Source: Lachnospiraceae bacterium
GTDB taxonomy: Bacteria; Bacillota; Clostridia; Lachnospirales; Lachnospiraceae
Assembly: GCA_022767285.1 (NCBI GenBank)
Contig: JALENY010000022.1
Span: forward strand, 1 to 64,000
Length of the DNA: 64,000 nt
Direction of reading: 5' to 3'
Every line of letters begins with the position of its first letter. Position 1 is the stretch's first letter. Positions 34,914 through 42,700 of the stretch are shown here, piece by piece. Both the position numbers and the translations under genes were made by a program. The notes under the pieces are model-generated. The model did no database searches. It was not told the origin of the DNA and saw only the letters and a list, made by a program, of their open reading frames with translations.

Positions 34914-36326
34914 CTAAAATCTAAAATACAAAAACGGATTATATGTCGCATTTACCAGGTAAGCCACCGATAGGATCAGCACCGCGCCGTAAAATGCGGC
35001 TGCCGCTATGGACGGTGCCCAGCCTTTTTTCATGGTAGCCCGATGAAACAGCTTCCACGGAAACGGTCTTGAGCAAATGATGCAGATTAACAGAAGGATC
35101 AGATTTCCGGCGAGATAATAAAGTCCCATACTATCCACAAGTCCGCTGCCGTTTATACCAAACATATTGCCCAGATACGCAGCCGCATCCTTCATGGTTG
35201 GCGAGAAGAAGAACACCCAGCCAAACAGCACAAGAACAAATGTGTAAATCTGCTGAATAATCCCCGGCAATTTTTCAAGGAATCGGGCCAGAACAAACTT
35301 TTCCAGTATCAGAAGAAGCCCATAATACAGTCCCCAGAAGATAAAATTCCAGGTTGCCCCATGCCAGAATCCGGTCAGCATCCAGACAATCAGAATGTTT
35401 CGCACATGTTTCAGGGCAGATACCCGATTGCCGCCAAGAGGAATATAAACATATTCACGGAACCAGGTTCCGAGGGAGATATGCCACCTTCTCCAGAAAT
35501 CCGTAATACTTTTTGCCGTATAGGGATAGTTGAAATTTCGCACAAAATCAAATCCAAACATTTTTCCCAGACCTACTGCCATGTCGGAATAACCGCCAAA
35601 GTCAAAATAAATCTGCATCGCAAAAGCCAGGGCACCTACCCACGCCGTTACAACCGAACGCTCACCCACTGCCATCGCTGCAATTGCCTCATAGGCAGCG
35701 CCGATGTTATTGGCAAGCAATACTTTTTTCCCCAGTCCCCGCAGGAACCAGGTGACACCCTCGCCGAAGCGATACCAGGACAGGGTACGCACTGCCAGCT
35801 GCTTTTCAATATCCGCATAGCGGACGATCGGGCCTGCAATCAACTGTGGAAACATGGTGACATAGGCACCGAATGAGACAAAATTCTTCTGTACCGCAAC
35901 CCGCCCTTTATAGACATCAATAATGTAACTGAGTGTCTGGAACGTATAAAAGGAAATACCGATGGGAAGGGGCAGTTCCTTGTAAGGAATGTCAAAAGGA
36001 AGAAGCACATTCAGATTTTCAACGAGGAATCCGTAGTATTTGAAAAATCCCAAAATCCCCAGATTTACGACAACCGTCATATAAAAACAGAATTTGAGCC
36101 GTTTTTCATCTTCATTTTCAATATATGTATTCATCTCAAGCCCGCTCAGATAGTTAAATACAATGCTGAACAGCATCAGAAATACATACACCGGCTCACC
36201 CCAGGCATAAAAAATCAGGCTGCACAGAAGGAGCATCAGATTTTTCAGCTTCCGCGGCACAATATAATAGAGAATTAGCGTAATCGGCAAAAACACAAAT
36301 AGAAAAAATATACTGCTGAAAATCAT
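34914..36326 (-). CDS. MBOAT-family O-acyltransferase (AlgI/DltB-like)
   Basis: The 470-aa protein has about 10-12 membrane helices and the MBOAT histidine region WMLTGFWHGATWNFIFWGLY. FPQLIAGPIVRYADIEKQL and DFWRRWHISLGTWFREYVYI are signatures of the AlgI/PatA branch. It moves acetyl (or another acyl) groups through the membrane for attachment to an extracellular polysaccharide, wall polymer or peptidoglycan. GGAG precedes the start. Neighbours are the DUF4358 and SGNH genes upstream and the DHHW gene downstream. The acceptor is unknown; no dlt genes are present, so D-alanylation is unlikely. Confidence 0.95.
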   Translation of the reverse strand: MIFSSIFFLFVFLPITLILYYIVPRKLKNLMLLLCSLIFYAWGEPVYVFLMLFSIVFNYLSGLEMNTYIENEDEKRLKFCFYMTVVVNLGILGFFKYYGFLVENLNVLLPFDIPYKELPLPIGISFYTFQTLSYIIDVYKGRVAVQKNFVSFGAYVTMFPQLIAGPIVRYADIEKQLAVRTLSWYRFGEGVTWFLRGLGKKVLLANNIGAAYEAIAAMAVGERSVVTAWVGALAFAMQIYFDFGGYSDMAVGLGKMFGFDFVRNFNYPYTAKSITDFWRRWHISLGTWFREYVYIPLGGNRVSALKHVRNILIVWMLTGFWHGATWNFIFWGLYYGLLLILEKFVLARFLEKLPGIIQQIYTFVLVLFGWVFFFSPTMKDAAAYLGNMFGINGSGLVDSMGLYYLAGNLILLLICIICSRPFPWKLFHRATMKKGWAPSIAAAAFYGAVLILSVAYLVNATYNPFLYFRF

Positions 36327-36341
36327 ACCACCCGTTCTCCT

Positions 36342-36824
36342 TTATAAACTCTTTCGAAAGGCTTCGGCCGCCTGCTCTGCATTGTGATGAACCACATAGA
36401 GAATAAAATTGCCCTCCACATCCAACACATGGTTTTTCAAAAGATCATACTGTTCGATCCCATAACCTTCGAAACTGTTTTTCTGAGTCTGAAGCCGCTC
36501 TTCGATGGCCCCGGTCACAGTTTCTGCCTGATCGGTACTCTTTAATTTTACAATCAGCAGTTCTTCCGCATCCATATTGGTAATCGGCGCATATAACACG
36601 ACGGCCTCATAATCCTGAGCATTCAGGCCGTAAAATTTTTTAAACATGCGGTTTGTGCTTTCTTCCATGGAGGAGAAATCCACCTGGGCAAGAACATTCT
36701 TCTTCACATCATCCATGGAAGCATCGCTTTCTTTCCCATCGGATGTCAAAAAAATGATAAAAAGAATGAGCAGCACAACCAGGGCAATACGGATCGGCAT
36801 CAGAAATGACATTTTTTTATTCAT
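36342..36824 (-). CDS. DUF4358 family membrane-anchored protein
   Basis: The 160-aa protein has one N-terminal membrane helix (about 8-28, MPIRIALVVLLILFIIFLTS) and a small extracytoplasmic domain (YGLNAQDYEAVVLYAPITNM, LLKNHVLDVEGNFILYVVHH). These fit DUF4358, which is common in clostridial O-acylation operons; function unknown. GGAGG precedes the start. Its first eight bases overlap the end of the SGNH gene and it is 15 bp before the MBOAT gene, so it is translated as part of the same unit and is likely an accessory of the complex. Confidence 0.85.
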   Translation of the reverse strand: MNKKMSFLMPIRIALVVLLILFIIFLTSDGKESDASMDDVKKNVLAQVDFSSMEESTNRMFKKFYGLNAQDYEAVVLYAPITNMDAEELLIVKLKSTDQAETVTGAIEERLQTQKNSFEGYGIEQYDLLKNHVLDVEGNFILYVVHHNAEQAAEAFRKSL

Positions 36825-37584
36825 AATCCGTCACCTCCGTAATGATATCCACCGCCCAGAAAGGATAGAAATCCGGATGCATATGTATGCCGTCGCCGTC
36901 ATACAGGTCTGCATGTTCATTGACCGTATCCGTTATTTCAATATAAGGAATCCCCTGCTCTTCACAGTGCTGCTTTATGGAAACGTTCCAGTCCGGTATT
37001 TTACGCCATTTTTCCGAGCGCTCAAATGCCGGATCAATGGCCGGAATGATAGAATTGACAAACACCGTGCAGTTTGATACAGCACTCTCCACTTCTTGAA
37101 TCCGCTGATCCAGTTCGCTTATGTATTCTTCCACCGTGTCCCAGTGGCCGATGCTGATGTCATTCAAGCCATAGCTGAATACCACAACGGACGGGTTCAG
37201 ATTCACCAGCTGATCCATATAATTAGGTATATCTCGGATGGTGGCACCGCCCTGGGCAATGACGCGCTGCGACTCGATCAGTTCCAGATTGGAAAATCCA
37301 ATGGTTCTGGAATCTCCCATCAGAACAATATCGCCAAATTGCTGCCAGACATCAATCTCTCCGCTTTCCAGCGCAGCTTTCCGCTCCTGCTTTTTTATTT
37401 CCTTGATCTGGTTTTCCACAATGGATGTATCTGTATTTTCCAGTTCCGCCAGATATGACAGGCCGGCTTTCAGATCATCCGCCTGCACTTCCTGTTTTGA
37501 GCCGGACAGCGCAAAAATGATAACCGCAATTATCACCACCGCCGAAACGGCCGCCGCCAGTATTCCTATCTTCTTTTTCTCCAT
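36817..37584 (-). CDS. Membrane-anchored SGNH/GDSL hydrolase
   Basis: The 255-aa protein has an N-terminal membrane helix (about 6-27), a charged helical linker and an SGNH domain. The motifs are MGDSRTIG (block I, Ser92), the glycine block at GGATIRDI, YGLNDISIGHW (block III Asn) and DGDGIHMHPDF (block V Asp/His). It is probably an esterase or acyltransferase acting on the polymer that the MBOAT partner modifies. It is the first gene of the four-gene operon, one base after the methyltransferase stop; GAGGAG lies upstream. Confidence 0.9.
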   Translation of the reverse strand: MEKKKIGILAAAVSAVVIIAVIIFALSGSKQEVQADDLKAGLSYLAELENTDTSIVENQIKEIKKQERKAALESGEIDVWQQFGDIVLMGDSRTIGFSNLELIESQRVIAQGGATIRDIPNYMDQLVNLNPSVVVFSYGLNDISIGHWDTVEEYISELDQRIQEVESAVSNCTVFVNSIIPAIDPAFERSEKWRKIPDWNVSIKQHCEEQGIPYIEITDTVNEHADLYDGDGIHMHPDFYPFWAVDIITEVTDYE

Positions 37585-37585
37585 C

Positions 37586-38350
37586 TCATCGTATCTCCTC
37601 TACCGCCTTTGTCCAGGTTTCCCCATAGATTTCCTTGATATCCCTTGTGTATATACCGGGTTTTTCATATACGATCAGCGGTTTTTCCACTGTGATCCTC
37701 GGCTTACCATAACGCACCGCTTCAAGAAGCACCATATTCGGCTCCCGATCCACAAAGGGATACACAAGCTGCATCCGTTTCGGCTCCAGTTTGTATTTCA
37801 TCAAAACTCCCATGATTTCCGCAAGCCGAAAGGGACGATGGACCATATAAAAGCGCCCGCCCGGAATCAGGATCTGAGATGCCTGAGAAATAACATCCTC
37901 CAGGCTGCATTTCAGTTCGTGCCGTGCGATCGCTTTGGGTTCCTCCGGATTGGTCAGTCCATGGTGTTCCGTCATATAGGGCGGATTGCAGGTCACAACG
38001 TGAAAAGAAGCCCTGCCAAAAATGGCAGAAGCCTCCTTTATATCTCCTGTGACAATGGTAATATCCTCTTCCACCTGATTATAGCACATACTTCTCCTGG
38101 CCATTTCCGCCACCGGTTCCTGTATTTCCAGCCCCGTAAAATGCTCTCCGGGTGTCTTCGCTTTGAGCAAAAGCGGAATGACACCACATCCGGTTCCCAT
38201 ATCAAGAGCCGTTTCTCCTTCTTTCACCCGGGCAAACCAGGATAAAAGGACTGCATCGATCCCGTAGCAGAAATAATCCGGATTCTGTATGATTTTATAT
38301 CCATTCTGGAGATCATCCAGACGTTCTCTCGGATACAGTTTGATTGTCAT
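37586..38350 (-). CDS. tRNA1(Val) adenine-37-N6-methyltransferase family protein (YabB-like)
   Basis: The 254-aa protein contains MGTGCGVIPLLLKAKTPGEH (SAM-binding) and VVTCNPPYM, the NPPY motif of N6-adenine methyltransferases. Family members methylate A37 of tRNA1-Val; the Bacillus homologue is yabB. The ATG at 38350, giving MTIKLYPRERLDDLQNGYKI, matches the family start; the frame extends to 38458 but this part is only antisense-shaped overlap with ricT. It overlaps the ricT end by 38 bp and is one base from the SGNH gene, so the housekeeping cluster reads straight into the O-acylation genes. Confidence 0.9.
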   Translation of the reverse strand: MTIKLYPRERLDDLQNGYKIIQNPDYFCYGIDAVLLSWFARVKEGETALDMGTGCGVIPLLLKAKTPGEHFTGLEIQEPVAEMARRSMCYNQVEEDITIVTGDIKEASAIFGRASFHVVTCNPPYMTEHHGLTNPEEPKAIARHELKCSLEDVISQASQILIPGGRFYMVHRPFRLAEIMGVLMKYKLEPKRMQLVYPFVDREPNMVLLEAVRYGKPRITVEKPLIVYEKPGIYTRDIKEIYGETWTKAVEEIR

Positions 38351-39602
38351 AATTTTTTTCTTTTCCTCTGTTTTTGTTTTTCTTAAACCGGGGTTTTTCT
38401 TTGTCATGCTCCGATACCTTCTCCGGATTTTTATCCTCCGGCTCTTTTTCCGGCGCACTTTCCTGCTTTCGATCCACAGACTTGCGGTCCGCCGTTTTTC
38501 TGTCTGCGGCTTTTTTATCTGCCGGCTTTCGATCCGTTAAAGGTTTTTCCCCGTTTTTTTTCTCCCCGGCAGCCTTATCAGTCGGCTTCTTTTCACCGTT
38601 CTTTTTGTCCGGATTCTTTTTCTCACCAGTTTTTTTCTCTGCCGGTTTCTTATCACCGGGCTTTTTCTCTGATGACTTTTTTTCACCGGCCTTTTTCTCC
38701 TCCGGTTTTTCCTCCAGACTCTCCAGCTCCGCCATCAGATCAGGATCCAGTTCTTTTTCCTGGTCTTTCTTCTGTTTGTCTTTCTTTCGGGCAATGAATT
38801 TCAGTTCCTCTACCTTGAATTCTTTCAGTTCCAGCTCATCGTCTTCCTCTTCCACCAGCACTTTCACCAACTGGCGCAAAACGTTGATGCTCTGGACTTC
38901 TCCTTTCAGTCCATCCGGTGTAAGCGCCGTATCACCCACAGACGGCATTTTCTTATTCAGATATTCATAAGTTTCCTGCTCATTTTTCAGACAGCACATC
39001 AGTCTTCCGCAGGTTCCGGATATCTTGGTTGGATTCAGCGACAGGTTCTGCTCTTTCGCCATTTTTATAGAAACCGGAGCAAACTCGGAAAGATAAGTGT
39101 GACAGCAAAGGGGTCTGCCGCAGATTCCGATACCGCCGAGAATCTTGGTCTCATCACGTACACCGATCTGGCGCAGCTCAATCCTGGTCTTAAATATGGC
39201 AGCCAGGTCTTTTACCAGTTCACGGAAGTCAATTCGCCCGTCTGCGGTAAAATAAAATAAAACTTTATTATTATCAAAGGTATACTCCGCATCGATGAGC
39301 TTCATTTCCAGCTCATGTTCCCGGATCTTTTTCAGACAGATGTCAAATGCCTCCCGCTCCTTCGCACGGTTCTGAGCTTCATGGTCGTCATCCTCCGAGG
39401 TGGCCACACGGATGACATCCTTCAGGGGCTGAACCACTTTCTCATCTTCCACATCACGGGGAGCCAGAACGACCGTTCCGTACTCCACGCCGCGGGCTGT
39501 TTCCACAATTACGTGGTCACCGGCGTATATGTCAAATTCATTCGGGGAAAAGTAATATACCTTTCCGACATTCCGAAATCGAACACCTATTATTCTTATC
39601 AT
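38313..39602 (-). CDS. ricT: RicT/YaaT family protein (PSP1 domain) with a long charged tail
   Basis: The N-terminal 280 residues match RicT (YaaT): MIRIIGVRFRNVGKVYYFSP, then GGIGICGRPLCCHTYLSEF and GTCGRLMCCL, the cysteine pairs that bind an Fe-S cluster in the Bacillus RicAFT complex, which influences RNA processing and developmental phosphorelay. Residues from about 285 to 429 are low-complexity Lys/Glu/Pro/Asp repeats (EKK-, DKK-, DRK-), much longer than in Bacillus, probably disordered and RNA- or ribosome-contacting by inference. GGAG precedes the start. It follows holB by 95 bp. Confidence 0.92.
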   Translation of the reverse strand: MIRIIGVRFRNVGKVYYFSPNEFDIYAGDHVIVETARGVEYGTVVLAPRDVEDEKVVQPLKDVIRVATSEDDDHEAQNRAKEREAFDICLKKIREHELEMKLIDAEYTFDNNKVLFYFTADGRIDFRELVKDLAAIFKTRIELRQIGVRDETKILGGIGICGRPLCCHTYLSEFAPVSIKMAKEQNLSLNPTKISGTCGRLMCCLKNEQETYEYLNKKMPSVGDTALTPDGLKGEVQSINVLRQLVKVLVEEEDDELELKEFKVEELKFIARKKDKQKKDQEKELDPDLMAELESLEEKPEEKKAGEKKSSEKKPGDKKPAEKKTGEKKNPDKKNGEKKPTDKAAGEKKNGEKPLTDRKPADKKAADRKTADRKSVDRKQESAPEKEPEDKNPEKVSEHDKEKPRFKKNKNRGKEKNYDNQTVSERTSG

Positions 39603-39697
39603 GTTAATTCTCCATTCCGCTGCAGGGACAGCAGCACAACACGGATTCTTCTGATCATCGGAAGATTCCTCTCCCGGTTAAGCAAAAAAATCTGTCA

Positions 39698-40687
39698 TTA
39701 GTTTTCCCTTATTGTTAAAAACAGGAGTTCCATGGTCAAATCAAAATTAACATTTGCATTGAGGCGGATCTTCGCCTTGTCAATGGCCATGATGATCTCT
39801 TCCAGTCCTTCATAAGAACTGTTTTGAGCCTGCTCCTTAATATGATTCAGTTCATTTTTAAATACCAGATTGTCCACTTCCCGGGTTGCTTTAAACATCA
39901 GCACATCCCGAAACCATATTTTGAACAGATCCAGGTATTCCATCGCTTTTTTCTTGTCTCCGGAAATCTTCTTTATAAGATCTGCCATATCACCGAGTTC
40001 CATACGGCGGGCATATTTCAGGATCTGCACTGCCCGCTCCGTCATCTCCGCAAAGTCCTCGGATGTGGCCACTTCCATAGCTTTTCCGATGTTTCCCTGT
40101 GCGAAAGACGCATCGATCTCCGCCTGATAATCCGGAACATGCAGCCGTTCCATCAGATACGCCTTTACCAGATCGTCACTGAGTGCTTTTAAATACAGAG
40201 TGACACATCTTGAGACAATCGTCGGAAGCAGCGCATCCACATTGCTGGTCAAAAGCATGATAACCGCATATGCCGGTGGTTCCTCAATGGTTTTCAGAAG
40301 TGCATTCTGGGCCTGCGGCGTCATCTTTTCCGCATCGGGAATCAGGTAAATTTTATATGGCCCCTGGTATGGCTTGATAGCAACATCATTGATGACCTGG
40401 GTTCGCACTTCCTCAACGCTGATACTGTTGGGTTTTTCATGGTAAACCCAGATGATATCCGGGTGATTTTTACTCAAGGCCTTTTTGCAGGAATCGCAGT
40501 TCAGGCAGGGATCTTTTCCCTGTTCCCGGCACTGCAGCGTCATAGCAAACAGAGACGTCAGCAACTTTTTCCCGGCACCGGGTTCTCCTGCAAAAATATA
40601 AGAATGGGATACTTTGTCCATCAAAATTGCATTTTGTAAATGTTGGATAATGTCTTCATGTCCTACGATCTGTTCAAAGCCCTGCAT
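39698..40687 (-). CDS. holB: DNA polymerase III delta-prime subunit
   Basis: HolB is part of the clamp loader. The 329-aa protein has MQGFEQIVGHEDIIQHLQNA, the P-loop-like GEPGAGKKLL, a four-cysteine zinc module (CREQGKDPCLNCDSCKK) and sensor region TIVSRCVTL. The ATG at 40687 is chosen because GGAGGG is six bases before it, while the ATG at 40693 directly abuts it. The order kinase-holB-ricT is the same as tmk-holB-yaaT in Bacillus. Confidence 0.95.
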   Translation of the reverse strand: MQGFEQIVGHEDIIQHLQNAILMDKVSHSYIFAGEPGAGKKLLTSLFAMTLQCREQGKDPCLNCDSCKKALSKNHPDIIWVYHEKPNSISVEEVRTQVINDVAIKPYQGPYKIYLIPDAEKMTPQAQNALLKTIEEPPAYAVIMLLTSNVDALLPTIVSRCVTLYLKALSDDLVKAYLMERLHVPDYQAEIDASFAQGNIGKAMEVATSEDFAEMTERAVQILKYARRMELGDMADLIKKISGDKKKAMEYLDLFKIWFRDVLMFKATREVDNLVFKNELNHIKEQAQNSSYEGLEEIIMAIDKAKIRLNANVNFDLTMELLFLTIREN

Positions 40688-40711
40688 TCTCATCCCTCCT
40701 GGTTTTTTTAA

Positions 40712-41302
40712 TTATATCATACTTTTTATGAATTCCTCAACCTCTTTCCGGCAGTCAGAAAACTCTCCGTTATTGAAAAACCGACGTTCTATCTCTTCTT
40801 TGCGGATATTCTCCTCGGAAAAATCATCACAGTCAGCCAGAAACCTGCGGCACATCTCCCGGTACTTGGGCTCATTTTGTTTCTTTTCTCTCTTCAAAGC
40901 CCTCTCCAGTCGGATTCCGTCCTCCACCTCGATATATATAGGAACCATCGCCTGGTTTCCGAAATACTGCCGCATTTTTCCATAGGATTCCAGCGTCCCG
41001 ATTCCTACATAATTAAAATGTGCCAGATCAATCTGCCCTTCATCCGCAGTAAAATAAGTCCAGATCCCATGAACGGTCTGATAGGAGCGTTCCTCGATGA
41101 TCTTTTCCCGGTCACGAAGCTGATTCAGCCGTTCGTCATCCACAAAAAAATACTGTTTTCCGTCTTCTTCCCCCTGCCGGATGGGGCGGGTCGTATACAG
41201 AACCAGCTCCTTAAGCCCCAGTTCTGCATTTTCCAGCAGTTCACTATATATTTTATCTTTTCCTGAGGCACTTTTCCCCATTATGTAAAAGATCTTTCCC
41301 AT
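40712..41302 (-). CDS. Guanylate kinase-like protein
   Basis: The 196-aa protein begins MGKIFYIMGKSASGKDKIY, a P-loop of the guanylate kinase family, followed by LVLYTTRPIRQGEEDGKQYFF (GMP-binding TTRPxRxxE region). It occupies the position of tmk (thymidylate kinase) in the Bacillus cluster but its sequence is GMK-type. It might be a second GMP kinase, or a divergent member with another acceptor. The ribosome site is weak. It lies 24 bp before holB. Confidence 0.88.
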   Translation of the reverse strand: MGKIFYIMGKSASGKDKIYSELLENAELGLKELVLYTTRPIRQGEEDGKQYFFVDDERLNQLRDREKIIEERSYQTVHGIWTYFTADEGQIDLAHFNYVGIGTLESYGKMRQYFGNQAMVPIYIEVEDGIRLERALKREKKQNEPKYREMCRRFLADCDDFSEENIRKEEIERRFFNNGEFSDCRKEVEEFIKSMI

Positions 41303-41330
41303 AATTCAAAAACCTGCTTTCACATTACAT

Positions 41331-42630
41331 TCATAGTCCACTGCTTTTCTTTTTTAAGACAGAAAAAAAATCTTCTTTTAGCTTTTCAACAGCGCGCTCC
41401 GTAATCTGTTCTCCCGGAACGATCACCGGAATTCCCGGCGGATACACCATATAAAAATCCGCACTGATCCGCCCCACTGCTTCCGCCCGGGGCACTTCCT
41501 CCCAGGGACTTTCCATCGCCTCATATATTCTCATGATCGATTTCCTCCATGGCCCGGCAAAGGCGTTCAAATCCCTCTTCACTGTCACCCACACTGGTCA
41601 TCGCCAGAGCCAGATTCGGCAGCGCCATTTCCAGCTGCAGATGGTATCTCTCCAATAGTATATGATATAATTCTTCTCCTGTCATGGAAATTTTTTCTTT
41701 TTTCGGGAGAAATACCAGTTTGGAAGGGTCTGAGCCCGGATAATCCATCAGGAAAAAATGTTCCAGCCCTTTCAGTCTCTCCCGGTACCTCTTCAGTTTT
41801 TCCACATAAGGCTCAAATACCTGCTCCGGGTGTTCCCATATCATATGCAGACAGGATGTAATACTGCCCATAAGGACATAAGAGGGACTGCTGCTCTGAT
41901 AAATGCGCATAAACCGATGAATCAGCCTGGATGAAACACGATCGCTGCAGCAGTGCAAAACAGCTGTCTGGGTCATACTGGGCAAAGTTTTATGCAGACT
42001 CTGAATCACCACATCTGCCCCAAGCTTCACTGCTGACTGCGGGAAAAACGAATGCATGCCAAAATGGGCTCCGTGAGCTTCATCCACAATCAAGGGTTTC
42101 CTATACCGGTGCGCGATCTCAGCAATCGCCCGTACATCCGATACAATTCCCTCATATGTGGGTGAAGTAATCAAAACCGCCTCAATATCGCCATCTTCCT
42201 TCAGCGCTTTTTCCACATCTTCCGGCAAAATCCCCAGACTGATCTGGTATTTATCCACAGGCGGGTACAGATAAACCGTTTCCAATCCACGAAGATACAC
42301 CGCATTGTACACTGCTTTGTGGCAATTTCTGGCCATCAGGATCTTTCCCTTACGACTGACCGCCGCCGAAACCGCTGACAACAGACAGGCTGTACTTCCA
42401 TTTACACAAAAAAGAGTCTCCTCTGTACCATACTGCTTCGCCGCCCAGCGCTCCTCCTCCAGGATGATCCCCTGCGCGTCGTGCAAATTGTCAAACCCAT
42501 CAATCTCCGTGATATCCACACCATAAGGATTCCCAAATTTCCAGGGATCCAACCGCCTTTTATGCCCCGGCATATGAAAGGGGTAAAAATCGCTTTCGGC
42601 ATATTCCTGTAATTTATCTTCCAGTTTCAT
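41331..42630 (-). pseudogene. Orn/Lys/Arg decarboxylase family gene split by a +1 frameshift (YaaO-like)
   Basis: The first part (42630-41521, starting MKLEDKLQEYAES) is a PLP-dependent fold-type I enzyme with HMPGHKR, the pocket segment VDEAHGAHFGMH and the PLP lysine in IQSLHKTLPSMTQTAVL; it stops at TGA 41521. The C-terminal domain of the same family (PWEEVPRAEAVGRISADF, YPPGIPVIVPGEQI) continues in the +1 frame from an ATG at 41534, overlapping the stop by 14 bases, and ends at 41331. The intact protein would be about 455 aa. The lesion may be a real mutation, a sequence error, or a programmed shift. Role: ornithine/lysine/arginine decarboxylation (polyamines) by family; substrate unknown. 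Confidence 0.85.
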
Positions 42631-42669
42631 AAGATGTCGCCCTGCTCCTGTGTTCTGATTAAACATACT

Positions 42670-42694
42670 GGGGGGCCGACTCACGCCGCCCCCC
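42670..42694 (-). terminator. GC-rich hairpin after the molybdenum hydroxylase operon
   Basis: GGGGGGC (42670-42676) pairs with GCCCCCC (42688-42694) around an 11-nt loop, starting six bases after the stop of the Mo subunit gene. The minus-side tail AGTATGTTTAAT is only moderately T-rich, so it may be a partial terminator before the decarboxylase gene. Confidence 0.6.
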
Positions 42695-42700
42695 GATCTT

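Noticed and set aside
38374-38970. Ser/Phe-rich plus-strand ORF
   Set aside because: Antisense of the Lys/Glu-rich ricT tail, which produces Phe/Ser-rich text.
41521-41534. TGA of the decarboxylase as selenocysteine or a stop with read-through
   Set aside because: In-frame continuation after the TGA does not give the family C-terminus, which lies in the +1 frame; no SECIS-like hairpin is visible.
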